DNA of 58,058 bases from positions 1 through 58,058 of the forward strand of contig JAIXPW010000046.1 of assembly GCA_027485995.1 (NCBI GenBank), read 5' to 3'. This DNA comes from Verrucomicrobiaceae bacterium (lineage in GTDB: Bacteria > Verrucomicrobiota > Verrucomicrobiia > Verrucomicrobiales > Akkermansiaceae). The notes under the pieces were generated by a model, which did no database searches, was not told where the DNA came from, and saw only the letters and a list, made by a program, of their open reading frames with translations. The translations under genes and the position numbers were made by a program. Positions 49,413 to 57,687 of this stretch are shown one piece after another (positions within the stretch are counted from its first letter, which is position 1; each line of letters starts with the position of its first letter).

Positions 49413-49778
49413 TTAGTCTGGCAACGGATAGGGTATCACGCCCCAGCCGACCACGAACGGAGCCTCGGTGCCAATCTCGAACCGCCGATGGCCAGAAAGA
49501 GTCGCTCCACGCCGCTTCATTCTGTAGAATCCCCGCTCTCTCTCCACACGGAAATAGTCGAACTCCCTGTCCGAGCCCACATAATGGATATCACCTCTGA
49601 ATCCCTTCAAGGCAGCCATGCTAAGTTCAAAACCTTGCTTCGAATAACTGTCGGGATCGTGAAGATTTGAAACCACATCCCTTCGAGAGTTGGGGAATGG
49701 AGTGGCACAGCCAGTGAGCATGATCGCCAGCAGCAGGAGTTTTGTGACAAAATCGAGTCTCACGGGACCACGATGCAT
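49413..49778 (-). CDS. Hypothetical lipoprotein
   Basis: A 121-residue predicted lipoprotein with signal and lipobox (VTKLLLLAIMLTGC, Cys24). The mature part is rich in aromatic and charged residues (HDPDSYSKQGFELSMAALKGF, GDIHYVGSDREFDYFRVERERGFYRMKRRG) and ends EAPFVVGWGVIPYPLPD. No family recognised. The ATG at 49778 is used so the signal peptide is at the N-terminus; an in-frame ATG at 49844 exists. It shares the strand with the glycosidase but lies upstream of its promoter region. Confidence 0.65.
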   Translation of the reverse strand: MHRGPVRLDFVTKLLLLAIMLTGCATPFPNSRRDVVSNLHDPDSYSKQGFELSMAALKGFRGDIHYVGSDREFDYFRVERERGFYRMKRRGATLSGHRRFEIGTEAPFVVGWGVIPYPLPD

Positions 49779-49844
49779 CAGGAATGGTGGTTTGTGTCCA
49801 GCGTTGAGTGGGGTGGCGCTGGGCTCATGAAGCGAGGCGAACAT

Positions 49845-50271
49845 TTACCCGAGAAGTCAGTTGAAGCGAGATACCTGAACCAAATGGCCATACTCCGAAC
49901 CCATTTCCTACACCTGCCAGATGGGTTTCGAGTGGAAGCTCCAGGATCAAAATGATCTCAAAATATTCGCCAAGGATCAGTGGCAGATGATCATCCTCAC
50001 GAGCAGGAACTCGTTCTTCCTCTCGAGTGGCAGCCCAGTTCCCGGCGATCGTCCTGCTCCATGACAGGAATTGGCCACCCGAGGCAGTCCCGCGTCGTGC
50101 CAGCGCGACAGGCTGAGTCAGCCATTTCGTCCGGATGTGCGACAAATGGTTTCAGTTTCAGGAGGGACGGAAATCAGGATCCTCTCATTTTCGTCACCCG
50201 AACCACTCATTTCCAAGGGCTTGCAAAACAAAGAGATCACCTAGCATGGCAACTGCGATGGAGCTGCCACC
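49845..50271. other. Intergenic region without a recognisable gene
   Basis: This 427-bp gap separates the lipoprotein start from the first Hsp20 gene. Short frames here look random. Immediately before the Hsp20 gene lie a TTGCAA and a TAGCAT hexamer 15 bp apart (about 50221-50247), a weak promoter-like pair; this is only suggestive. Confidence 0.4.
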
Positions 50272-50661
50272 ATGAATCGAAACCTCCATGCCTCGTTTCC
50301 ATCCACCATCGCGCTCGACCGTTTCTTCCAGCGCGCTTTTTCAGCCAGCAATCTCGTTTCCGCGGACCAGGCTCCACGCGAACGCATCCGGGAAACGGAC
50401 AGTGCCTACTCGTTGTCCATTGACCTGCCCGGCCTTCGCAGGGAGGAGCTGGCTCTGCAGCTCAAGGACCGCCAACTCACCCTGTCGGTCACCCCAGCGG
50501 ACGAACGGCCCTTCGTCGCAGCGGAAACCCGTTCCTGGACGCTCGGCGAACAGGTCGATGTTTCCGGTCTGAGCGCCCGTCTCGACCTCGGCGTGCTTCG
50601 GATCGAGCTGCCGAAAGTCAATCCACCCACCCCCGAATCCATCACCATCGACATCCAATGA
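50272..50661 (+). CDS. Hsp20 family small heat-shock protein (first of pair)
   Basis: A 129-residue small heat-shock chaperone. The alpha-crystallin domain spans about residues 35-128: RIRETDSAYSLSIDLPGLRREELALQLKDRQLTLSV, WTLGEQVDVSGLSARLDLGVLRIELPKVN, with the family's closing hydrophobic pattern. Short N-terminal arm (FHxxxDRFFQRAFS-like). It overlaps the next Hsp20 gene by 4 bp (ATGA), so the two are coupled. Expected to bind unfolding proteins in the cytoplasm. Heat regulation is likely but no CIRCE-type element is visible upstream. Confidence 0.92.
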   Translation: MNRNLHASFPSTIALDRFFQRAFSASNLVSADQAPRERIRETDSAYSLSIDLPGLRREELALQLKDRQLTLSVTPADERPFVAAETRSWTLGEQVDVSGLSARLDLGVLRIELPKVNPPTPESITIDIQ

Positions 50662-51011
50662 ACCTCACGACCCCAACTCAAGACACCCATTGCCAGTGCG
50701 ATCAGCCGGAGCCCCGCTTGAAAGCCGTGCGACCCGCCGTCTCGCTGCACCACGATGACCACGGAGCCCGACTGCACGTCGCCCTACCAGGCGTTCCCAA
50801 AGACCGATTGAAATTGACGTTCCGGGACAATTCGCTGGCGCTCGAGGCCACGCGCGAAGAGCTCGAGCCGACCCTTCGTTACGAGTTGTCCCTGCGGCTT
50901 CATCAGAAGCTCGACGGCAATGCGATCCAGGCCAATCTCAGCGACGGAGTCCTCACGGCGGTCATTCCGCTGAGGGAGGAGTCGAAGCCGAAGCTGATTC
51001 CGATCGAATGA
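50658..51011 (+). CDS. Hsp20 family small heat-shock protein (second of pair)
   Basis: A 117-residue partner of the preceding Hsp20 gene. The alpha-crystallin domain reads VRPAVSLHHDDHGARLHVALPGVPKDRLKLTFRDNSLALEA, ELSLRLHQKLDGNAIQANLSDGVLTAVIPLREESKPKLIPIE, with the characteristic LxDGVLTxxxPL ending. The N-terminus is Cys/His-rich (TQDTHCQCDQPEP). It overlaps the upstream gene by 4 bp. Low similarity between the pair suggests old duplication or two types that work as hetero-oligomers, as known for paired Hsp20s. Confidence 0.92.
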   Translation: MNLTTPTQDTHCQCDQPEPRLKAVRPAVSLHHDDHGARLHVALPGVPKDRLKLTFRDNSLALEATREELEPTLRYELSLRLHQKLDGNAIQANLSDGVLTAVIPLREESKPKLIPIE

Positions 51012-51101
51012 ACTCCATGAGCCCGGAGCCGCCGGGACAATCAAGCGGCGGCTCCGGCACCTTGGTCTTGCAGGACAATCCGCTCCGTGCATCTTTGGTC
51101 C

Positions 51102-51398
51102 ATGCAACTGATCACGGACAAATTGCGCGGATTTCTCCAATATGTGGCCGTCCAGTTCATCGAGTTTCCCGCCGAAGCACAGTTGAAGGTCACGGAACTG
51201 GGACCCAAGAAACTGAGGTTCAAGCTCGTCCTGACCCAGACCGATGTGGCGCTGCTGATCGGTCGCAACGGTTTCACCGCTTCGGCGATCCGCAGCGTGC
51301 TACGTGCGGCCGCTGATCGCGAAGGGGTTCAGGTCAGCCTGCACATCCACTCCCACCAGGAAGAAGCCGAGATGCTCGCCAAGGGAGAAGGGCATTGA
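51102..51398 (+). CDS. KH-domain RNA-binding protein (KhpA/YlqC-like)
   Basis: A 98-residue single-KH protein. The core is LVLTQTDVALLIGRNGFTASAIRSVLRAAADREGVQVSLHIH, with the RNA-binding GxxG loop as GRNG. It begins MQLITDKLRGFLQYVAVQFIEFPAE, a typical KhpA-like N-terminus. In other bacteria KhpA binds many RNAs together with KhpB/Jag; no khpB is seen here. The start at ATG 51102 is preferred over GTG at 51087. It lies 90 bp after the Hsp20 pair and just before the ndh operator. Confidence 0.85.
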   Translation: MQLITDKLRGFLQYVAVQFIEFPAEAQLKVTELGPKKLRFKLVLTQTDVALLIGRNGFTASAIRSVLRAAADREGVQVSLHIHSHQEEAEMLAKGEGH

Positions 51399-51445
51399 GC
51401 AATCAATGCTCGGCCGAAGCTCCACATTTTCTGTCGGTTGCGAGC

Positions 51446-51463
51446 TTGTGAAATTTTTCACAA
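51446..51463. promoter_or_regulatory. Rex-type operator upstream of ndh
   Basis: TTGTGAAATTTTTCACAA matches the Rex consensus TTGTGAA-N4-TTCACAA exactly, with an extra G-C pair each side giving a 9-bp stem per arm. It centres ~50 bp before the ndh ATG at 51505. Rex senses the NADH/NAD+ ratio and is known to repress ndh in Bacillus. The inner TGTGA-N6-TCACA also fits a CRP-type site, so a CRP/FNR regulator cannot be excluded. Confidence 0.72.
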
Positions 51464-51504
51464 GCAGAGTTTGCGATTGAGCGCTTCCGTGGCACAGTCC
51501 GCCC

Positions 51505-52827
51505 ATGACCAAGCAACATGCTGGTGGCGGGCCCCGAAGGATTCTGATAATCGGGGGAGGTTTTGCCGGACTTGAATGCGCCCAGCAACTCGCGAACGAC
51601 TCCCGCTTCGAGGTCACCCTGGTGGACCGGAACAACCACCACCTTTTCCAACCTCTCCTCTACCAGGTCGCCACGGCCTCCCTCGCCGCGCCCGACATCG
51701 CCCGCTCGATCCGTCAGGTGCTCGCCAAGGCCCGCAACGTGACGGTGCTGATGGACGAGATCGTCTCGATCGATCCAGCCGCCAAAAGAGCGGTCGGCAT
51801 CTCCGGGACCGTCTTCGACTTCGACACCCTGCTTTTGGCGGCCGGAGCACGCACCGGTTACTTCGGCCATGACGAGTGGGCGAAGTACACGCTCGGCCTG
51901 AAATCGCTGGCCGATGCCCAGACCATCCGCCGAACGGTCCTGGCCAATCTCGAACGCGCCGAATTGACCACTGACATGGTCGAGCGCAGCCGACTGATGA
52001 CCGTCGCCATCGTCGGTGGAGGCCCCACCGGCGTCGAGCTGGCTGGAGCCTTCGCAGACCTCATCCACCGTTCGTTGAAATCGAATTTCCGCCGCATCGA
52101 CACCGGCAAGCTGCGCGTCATCCTGATCGAGGGCTCGGAGCGGATTCTGGAAACCTACGACCTCGATCAGAGCGAATACACCCGGCAGCGCCTGACCTCG
52201 CTCGGCGTCGAAGTCTGGACCAACACCCGCGTGGTCAACGTCAGCGCCGGAAAGCTCGATCTGAAGGATGGCCGGGTGCTCGAATCCGAAGCCATCATCT
52301 GGGCCGCCGGAATCGCGGCGAATCCTCTCACCGCCATGCTCGGCGTGCCACTCGACCGGGGTGGCCGGGTGACTCCGAATCCGGACCTTTCCCTGCCGGG
52401 ATTTCCAGACATCTTCGTGGCCGGTGACCTCGTCTCGATGAAGGACTGCGAGGAACAGTTCGTGCCGGGAGTGGCGCCTGCCGCCGTGCAGATGGGCCAG
52501 CACATCGCGAAACTGCTCAAGGAGGAGGCTCGACTGGAAACGAAGGGCTTCGAGGGCCAGAAGCACGGCCTGCGTTCAAAGTTCAAGTATTTCGACAAGG
52601 GCATGATGGCCATCATCGGCAAGAACCACGCCGTGGTGAAATCGGGAAAACTCCGCCTCAAGGGCTTCGTCGCCTGGGTCATGTGGCTGCTGATCCACAT
52701 CCTGTTCCTGATCGGCTTCCGCAACAAGCTGGCGGTGCTGCTCGGCTGGGCCTTCGCCTATTTCCGCGACAACCCGGATGCACGGGTCATTGTGAACACG
52801 CCGCCGATTGCAAAATCGGCCAGCTGA
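51505..52827 (+). CDS. ndh: Type II NADH dehydrogenase
   Basis: A 440-residue flavoprotein that oxidises NADH and reduces quinone without pumping protons. FAD motif ILIIGGGFAGLECAQQL at the N-terminus, NNHHLFQPLLYQVATASL, the second Rossmann motif VAIVGGGPTGVELAGAFADL, and GFPDIFVAGD with GVAPAAVQMGQHIAK. The C-terminus has a membrane-binding amphipathic stretch (LKGFVAWVMWLLIHILFLIGFRNKLAVLLGWAF), typical of NDH-2. It is preceded by a Rex-type operator, which makes regulation by NADH/NAD+ likely. Stand-alone gene. Confidence 0.93.
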   Translation: MTKQHAGGGPRRILIIGGGFAGLECAQQLANDSRFEVTLVDRNNHHLFQPLLYQVATASLAAPDIARSIRQVLAKARNVTVLMDEIVSIDPAAKRAVGISGTVFDFDTLLLAAGARTGYFGHDEWAKYTLGLKSLADAQTIRRTVLANLERAELTTDMVERSRLMTVAIVGGGPTGVELAGAFADLIHRSLKSNFRRIDTGKLRVILIEGSERILETYDLDQSEYTRQRLTSLGVEVWTNTRVVNVSAGKLDLKDGRVLESEAIIWAAGIAANPLTAMLGVPLDRGGRVTPNPDLSLPGFPDIFVAGDLVSMKDCEEQFVPGVAPAAVQMGQHIAKLLKEEARLETKGFEGQKHGLRSKFKYFDKGMMAIIGKNHAVVKSGKLRLKGFVAWVMWLLIHILFLIGFRNKLAVLLGWAFAYFRDNPDARVIVNTPPIAKSAS

Positions 52828-52902
52828 ACCACGTTTGGAGCAGCGTCGCGATTTGAGCAGACAAACCCCACCTTCCAGACCGTTCTAAGCCCGTAGCATC
52901 CC

Positions 52903-54186
52903 ATGAAATCCAATCTCGCCACCACCGCCGCTGCCGTCGCCGTCATCGGAGTCGGAGCCTTCCTCGCCGGTCGTTCCAGCAACTCCAGCGCGGCCTCGAA
53001 AGAGTCCTTGGCGGATAAATCGGGCCAAACGTCCACCCGATCCGGCGGCAACACGGCGTCCGGCATTGAAACGGGCAGCCGCGCCACGCGGACCAGTTCC
53101 CGAAATGCCGGCGGCTCCCAGGCAGGCACCCGCGAGGAACGCCTGGCCAAGCTGGAATCCATCATCCGCGGGGAAGATCCGATCGCCCGCAACCGCGCCT
53201 TTCTCGCCTACCTCGACCAGTTGGATCCGACCGAAATCAAGGACGCGGTCGACAAGTTCCGCTCGCTCGGCATCACCGAGGACCGCTTCTCCGAGTACTC
53301 GATGCTCCTGACCGTCTGGGCGAAGTCCGATCCGATGGCCGCCCTGGCCTACGCCAAGGAAAACACCCGCGGCGGATTCGCCACCAACACGATCCTCAGC
53401 GCATGGGCCGCAAACGATCCGGAAGCCGCGATCCAATGGGCCAAGTCGAATCACCAGGGTGACGGCGCCAATCCCTACATGGCCGGGATCATCAAGGGCA
53501 TCGCCGCCTCCGATCCCACGAGGGCGACCCAGCTCCTGACCGAGATGCCATTCGGAGAGGAGCGCGGCGAGGCACTTGCGGGTCTGATGCCTTACATCCT
53601 TGCCAAGGGACCTGAGTCCGCCCGCGAATGGATCGCTTCGATTTCTGATGAGCAACTGCGCAACGGCGCGATGGGTCGCGTGGCCGAGCAGCTTGCCGCC
53701 CTCGATCCCAAGGGCACGGCCGACTGGCTGCTTGCCAATCCGGGTGAAGCCTCCCAACGCAACATGGACAATGTCATCTCCGTCTGGATGGACAAGGATC
53801 AGGCGGGAGCTATGGCCTATTACAATGCCCTGCCCACCGGGGAAGCCCGCAGCAACGCCCTGCGTGGCATCGTGAATTCGCTCGCTGTTGAAAATCCGAA
53901 GGCCGCCGCCAACTACCTCGACAATCATCCGGCCGACGTGAACGACCGCGTGGTCCAGCAGTTTGTCTGGCACTCGTTCGGAGAGGATCCGAACCTCGCC
54001 GCCTCCTACATCGCGAAGATTTCCGATGAAGGCGAACGCGATGGCACCTATCGCCGCATGATCGACGGTTGGCTGCGCCAGGACGAGGCCGCCGCCCGCA
54101 CCTGGATCCAGTCCAGCCAGTTGCCTCCGAGCGTTCAGGAGCATGTGCAGCGCTCGCTCCAAAAGCTGGATCAGCGGAAGCAATAA
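52903..54186 (+). CDS. Exported protein with nine W-x-x-DP helical repeats
   Basis: A 427-residue protein with an N-terminal hydrophobic segment (TTAAAVAVIGVGAFLAG) and a Ser/Gly-rich linker (residues ~25-75). From about residue 140 it holds nine repeats of ~33 residues with the core W-A-x-x-DP-x-A-A-x-x-W/Y: VWAKSDPMAALAYAKE, AWAANDPEAAIQWAKS, GIAASDPTRATQLLTE, ILAKGPESAREWIAS, QLAALDPKGTADWLLA, VWMDKDQAGAMAYYNA, SLAVENPKAAANYLDN, HSFGEDPNLAASYIAK, GWLRQDEAAARTWIQS. They look like a TPR/Sel1-type solenoid but fit neither consensus. I do not recognise a named family. Likely periplasmic; function unknown. Confidence 0.78.
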   Translation: MKSNLATTAAAVAVIGVGAFLAGRSSNSSAASKESLADKSGQTSTRSGGNTASGIETGSRATRTSSRNAGGSQAGTREERLAKLESIIRGEDPIARNRAFLAYLDQLDPTEIKDAVDKFRSLGITEDRFSEYSMLLTVWAKSDPMAALAYAKENTRGGFATNTILSAWAANDPEAAIQWAKSNHQGDGANPYMAGIIKGIAASDPTRATQLLTEMPFGEERGEALAGLMPYILAKGPESAREWIASISDEQLRNGAMGRVAEQLAALDPKGTADWLLANPGEASQRNMDNVISVWMDKDQAGAMAYYNALPTGEARSNALRGIVNSLAVENPKAAANYLDNHPADVNDRVVQQFVWHSFGEDPNLAASYIAKISDEGERDGTYRRMIDGWLRQDEAAARTWIQSSQLPPSVQEHVQRSLQKLDQRKQ

Positions 54187-54226
54187 GCGGATCGACAGCG
54201 CATCCCAGTCCGCCTAACAGAGCGCT

Positions 54227-55483
54227 GTGTCTGAACCTCTCTCCATCGCCGTGCTCGGGTGTGGCTCCCGGGGTCGTACTTATTCGCGCATCCTTGCGAC
54301 ACTTCCGTCCCGCTATCGGCTCACCGCCGCCGTGGATCCGGTCGAGGCACGACGCGAGGCCGTGGGCGGGCTTTCCGCCGATGAGAGCATCCTCCGCTTC
54401 GAGTCCGACGAGGCCTTTTTCGCCGCCGGAAAGCTGGCCGATGTGCTGATCATCGCCACCCAGGACTCCCAGCATTTCGGCCACGCCATGGCCGCGCTCG
54501 AACTCGGCTACGACTTGCTCCTCGAAAAGCCGGCCGCCGAGAACCTGGAACGTTGCGAGGAAATCGACCGCCGGGCTCGCGAGCTGGGGCGCCGCATCGC
54601 GCTCTGCTTCGTGCTCCGCTACACGCCCTTTTACTCCACGGTCAAGCAGGTCATCGACAGCGGCCGGCTCGGAAAGATCATCTCGATCCGCACTCACGAG
54701 GGAGTGGAGCCCTTCCATCAGGCCCATTCATTCGTCCGCGGGCATTGGTCGAAGGCAGAAGGCTCCACTCCGATGATCGTCGCCAAGTGCTCGCACGATG
54801 CCGACCTGCTCTGCTGGCTCGGCGGTGCGCCCCTTGCCTCCATTTCGAGCCATGGCGACCGATCCTGGTTTCGCGTCGAGAATGCTCCGCCCGGAGCGCC
54901 GAAGCGCTGCACCGACGGATGTCCGGTGGCCTCGACCTGCCTCTACGACGCCCACCATTACCTCGCCGGAAAGCGCCGCTGGCTGGGCATGGTGATGGAC
55001 GGTTGGGAGCAGGCGGACGATGCCACGATCCTCGATTTCCTCCGAACCTCGCCTTGGGGGCGCTGCGTCTATCATTGCGACAATGATGTGGTCGATCACC
55101 AGGTCCTGGCCTGTGAACTCAGCAACGGAGTCACCGCCACCCACACCATGACCGCCTTCGACTGCGGTCGGGCGATCGAGATTTATGGAACACAGGCCGC
55201 GCTGAAAGGTGGCGAACCCTACAAGGAAGCCGGCGCTCCTGAGTTATGGCTTCGTCACCACGCCACGGGAGCCATCGAGCCCGTCGAAATCTCCCGGCCG
55301 AGCGACTCCGGTTACGCCGGACATGGCGGTGGCGATCATGGCTTGATCGACGCGCTCGACTCGCTGTTTCGCGGTGAGTCTGCCTTGCCTCCAGGGCTCG
55401 ACGGCTTGGCCGGTCATCGGCTTGCCTTCCAGGCGGAAAAGGCGCGGGTTTCCCGGCAGCGTGTGACGGCACAGCCGATTTGA
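54227..55483 (+). CDS. Gfo/Idh/MocA family oxidoreductase
   Basis: A 418-residue NAD(P)-dependent oxidoreductase of sugars or related compounds. The N-terminal Rossmann motif is IAVLGCGSRGRTYSRIL, followed by VLIIATQDSQH and the EKP motif in DLLLEKPAAENLE. The C-terminal domain has EIYGTQAALKGGEPY and GGDHGLIDAL. A cysteine-rich stretch (PKRCTDGCPVASTCLY) is unusual but seen in some relatives. GTG start at 54227; a CTAACAG motif (54214-54220) lies 6 bp before it. Substrate unknown. Confidence 0.9.
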   Translation: MSEPLSIAVLGCGSRGRTYSRILATLPSRYRLTAAVDPVEARREAVGGLSADESILRFESDEAFFAAGKLADVLIIATQDSQHFGHAMAALELGYDLLLEKPAAENLERCEEIDRRARELGRRIALCFVLRYTPFYSTVKQVIDSGRLGKIISIRTHEGVEPFHQAHSFVRGHWSKAEGSTPMIVAKCSHDADLLCWLGGAPLASISSHGDRSWFRVENAPPGAPKRCTDGCPVASTCLYDAHHYLAGKRRWLGMVMDGWEQADDATILDFLRTSPWGRCVYHCDNDVVDHQVLACELSNGVTATHTMTAFDCGRAIEIYGTQAALKGGEPYKEAGAPELWLRHHATGAIEPVEISRPSDSGYAGHGGGDHGLIDALDSLFRGESALPPGLDGLAGHRLAFQAEKARVSRQRVTAQPI

Positions 55484-55537
55484 TCCGTCAGGGCAAGTCT
55501 CATGGACAAGCGGCCTTCGGTCGCTACAGTCCGGCCG

Positions 55538-57058
55538 ATGCGTTTGTCCTCCCTGATCCTGACTGCCTGTGCCCTGACCGGAATGGCCACGGCTGCCCCT
55601 GAACCCGCCAAGGATGCGCCAAAAGGCGACAAGCCGGAAGCTGCGGAAAAAAAGGAAGCCCAGCCCAAAGCGCCCGTCACCAAGGAAGCCACGGTGACCA
55701 TTGGCGGGAAGGTCATTCCCTACAAGGTCACCACCGCCAAGCTGATGCTCAAGCAGGACGATGGCAAGGAACGGGCCTCCATTTTCCATGTCAGCTATGA
55801 GCGCAGCGACGTCACCGACAAGCAGAAGCGCCCGGTGCTCTTCGCCTTCAACGGTGGTCCGGGTTCCTCCGCCGTCTGGCTCCATCTCGGCGTGCTGGGC
55901 CCCAAGCGGGTGGCCATTCCCGGCGATGGCACCACCGCCCCTGCCCCACCGGCCCGATTGATCGACAACCCGGAGAGCATCCTCGATCAGTGCGACCTCG
56001 TCTTCGTGGACCCGGTTTCCACCGGATACAGCCGCGCGGAAAAGGACACCAAGCCGTCGGAGTTTCATGGCGTGGAGGAGGACATCGACTCCGTCTCGGA
56101 TTTCGTCCGCCGCTGGATCACCGAGCACGACCGCTGGGGCTCGCCCAAGTACATCCTCGGCGAATCCTACGGCGGCATCCGTGTGGCCGGCCTCGCCGGA
56201 AAGCTCCAGTCGCGCTACGGCATGAGCCTCAATGGCGTGATCATGCTCTCGTCCCTGGTGGACTTCCGCACCCTTTCCGCCTCGGAGGGAGATGATCTTT
56301 CCTATCCGGTGTTCCTGCCGGTCTACACGGCCGTGGCCCATTTCCATGGCAAGCTCAAGGGGGATCGCAATGCCCTGGTCGAGGAGTCGCGCAAGTTCGC
56401 ATTCGGCGAGTATTCCACCGCCCTGCTCCAAGGCACCGACCTCCCCGAGGCCAGGCGTGCCGAGCTGTCCACCAAACTGGCCTCGCTCAGTGGCATCGAG
56501 GCCGCCACCTGGCTCGCCAACGATCTGCGGATCGATGCGACCGTGTTCCGCGCTGAACTCCTGCGCAAGGAACACAAGGTCATCGGCCGCTTCGATGCCC
56601 GGGTGGCCTGGGGATCGACCAGCGATGCCAATCCGGTGGCCGACTACGATCCTTCCTACTCGCTGGCCTACGGAGCTTTTTCCAGCGCGATGATGGACTA
56701 CCTCAGCCATGACCTCGGCTGGAAGGAGGACCAGCCTTACGAAATTCTCACCAGCAAGGTCCAGCCATGGAACTGGGATGCCAGCAACGGATACGTGAAC
56801 CTCAGCGGACGCCTCGCCGGAGCCATGCGCGACAATCCCCACCTCCGCGTGCTCGTCATGTGCGGCCATGCCGATCTCGCCACTCCTCCGGACGGGATCG
56901 CCTACTCGTTCCGCCACCTCTTCGGACTGCCTGCCGCCCAGCAGTCGAACATCTCGTTCACCCACTTTGATGGAGGCCACATGTTCTATCTGAATCCGCC
57001 GGATCTCACCAAGTGCCGGGCGGATCTCGTGAAATTCTTCGAAGCCGCCAAGCCGTGA
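55538..57058 (+). CDS. S10 family serine carboxypeptidase
   Basis: A 506-residue secreted peptidase with signal peptide (MRLSSLILTACALTGMATAA) and a Lys/Pro/Glu-rich linker. Catalytic parts: oxyanion region FAFNGGPGSSAVWLHLG, nucleophile YILGESYGGIRV (Ser), Asp in LVMCGHADLATPPDG, and His in HFDGGHMFYLNP. VFVDPVSTGYSRAEKD is another family landmark. Removes C-terminal residues, probably in the periplasm or outside. Overlaps the next gene by 4 bp (GTGA). Confidence 0.93.
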   Translation: MRLSSLILTACALTGMATAAPEPAKDAPKGDKPEAAEKKEAQPKAPVTKEATVTIGGKVIPYKVTTAKLMLKQDDGKERASIFHVSYERSDVTDKQKRPVLFAFNGGPGSSAVWLHLGVLGPKRVAIPGDGTTAPAPPARLIDNPESILDQCDLVFVDPVSTGYSRAEKDTKPSEFHGVEEDIDSVSDFVRRWITEHDRWGSPKYILGESYGGIRVAGLAGKLQSRYGMSLNGVIMLSSLVDFRTLSASEGDDLSYPVFLPVYTAVAHFHGKLKGDRNALVEESRKFAFGEYSTALLQGTDLPEARRAELSTKLASLSGIEAATWLANDLRIDATVFRAELLRKEHKVIGRFDARVAWGSTSDANPVADYDPSYSLAYGAFSSAMMDYLSHDLGWKEDQPYEILTSKVQPWNWDASNGYVNLSGRLAGAMRDNPHLRVLVMCGHADLATPPDGIAYSFRHLFGLPAAQQSNISFTHFDGGHMFYLNPPDLTKCRADLVKFFEAAKP

Positions 57059-57501
57059 ACGGGTCGTTCCCTCCCAAGCCCCCTGGCGGTTCATCCGTTC
57101 CACCGAGGCCCTACGCGCCGCCGATGGCTCATCATGTCCAGGTTCCCCACCAGGGGCTGGGCTCGACGGAGGAGGAGCGCACGCTCGGCATGCTCTGCCA
57201 TCTTCTCGGCATTCTAACAGGCTTTCTCGGCCCCCTCATCCTCTGGCTGGTGAAAAAGGACAGCTCGCGCTACGTGGACCATCATGGCCGGGAGTCGCTC
57301 AACTTCCAGCTCACCCTGTTGCTGGTGATGACGGGACTCGGAGTCATGATCTTCGTCCTGATGTTCTTCGTCATCGGCATCCTGCTGGTGCCGGTGATGA
57401 TGATCCTCGGCATCCTCGCCCTGGTGGCGGAGATCCTCGCCGCCGTCGCCGCCCAGCGCGGAGAGTGGCACCGCTACCCGCTGACCATCCGCTTCGTCTG
57501 A
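57055..57501 (+). CDS. DUF4870 membrane protein
   Basis: A 148-residue membrane protein of the DUF4870 family. After a Pro/Gly-rich N-terminus (SFPPKPPGGSSVPPRPYAPP) come the family helix STEEERTLGMLCHLLGILTGFLGPLILWLVKKDSSRYVDHHGRE and two further helices (LTLLLVMTGLGVMIFVLMFF, LLVPVMMILGILALVAEI). The GTG at 57055 overlaps the S10 stop; an ATG at 57124 is an alternative. A CTAACAG at 57214-57220 encodes ILTG. Role unknown. Confidence 0.85.
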   Translation: MNGSFPPKPPGGSSVPPRPYAPPMAHHVQVPHQGLGSTEEERTLGMLCHLLGILTGFLGPLILWLVKKDSSRYVDHHGRESLNFQLTLLLVMTGLGVMIFVLMFFVIGILLVPVMMILGILALVAEILAAVAAQRGEWHRYPLTIRFV

Positions 57502-57687
57502 TCAATCGCCCGGTGGTTCTCGGTGGTTGGTCTGCCCCGTGATCACAATTCCTCGCATCAAGACTTTACTCGAACTCGAGCCGAAACCCAACGGCGTCGG
57601 CGAGCCGAAGCGACGACGTTCGCGTTGCGTTTGCACACTGGTTCGATCTCTTGAGGGAGGAATCTGTTCATCGGCGTAACAAATCAT

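Noticed and set aside
49825..50145. 106-codon - strand frame in the gap before the Hsp20 genes
   Set aside because: No coding character, no start signal and no recognisable family.
51446..51463. Intrinsic terminator after the KH gene instead of an operator
   Set aside because: There is no T-run downstream, and the sequence fits the Rex consensus exactly at an operator-like distance from ndh; an exclusive CRP site is still possible and is mentioned in the feature.
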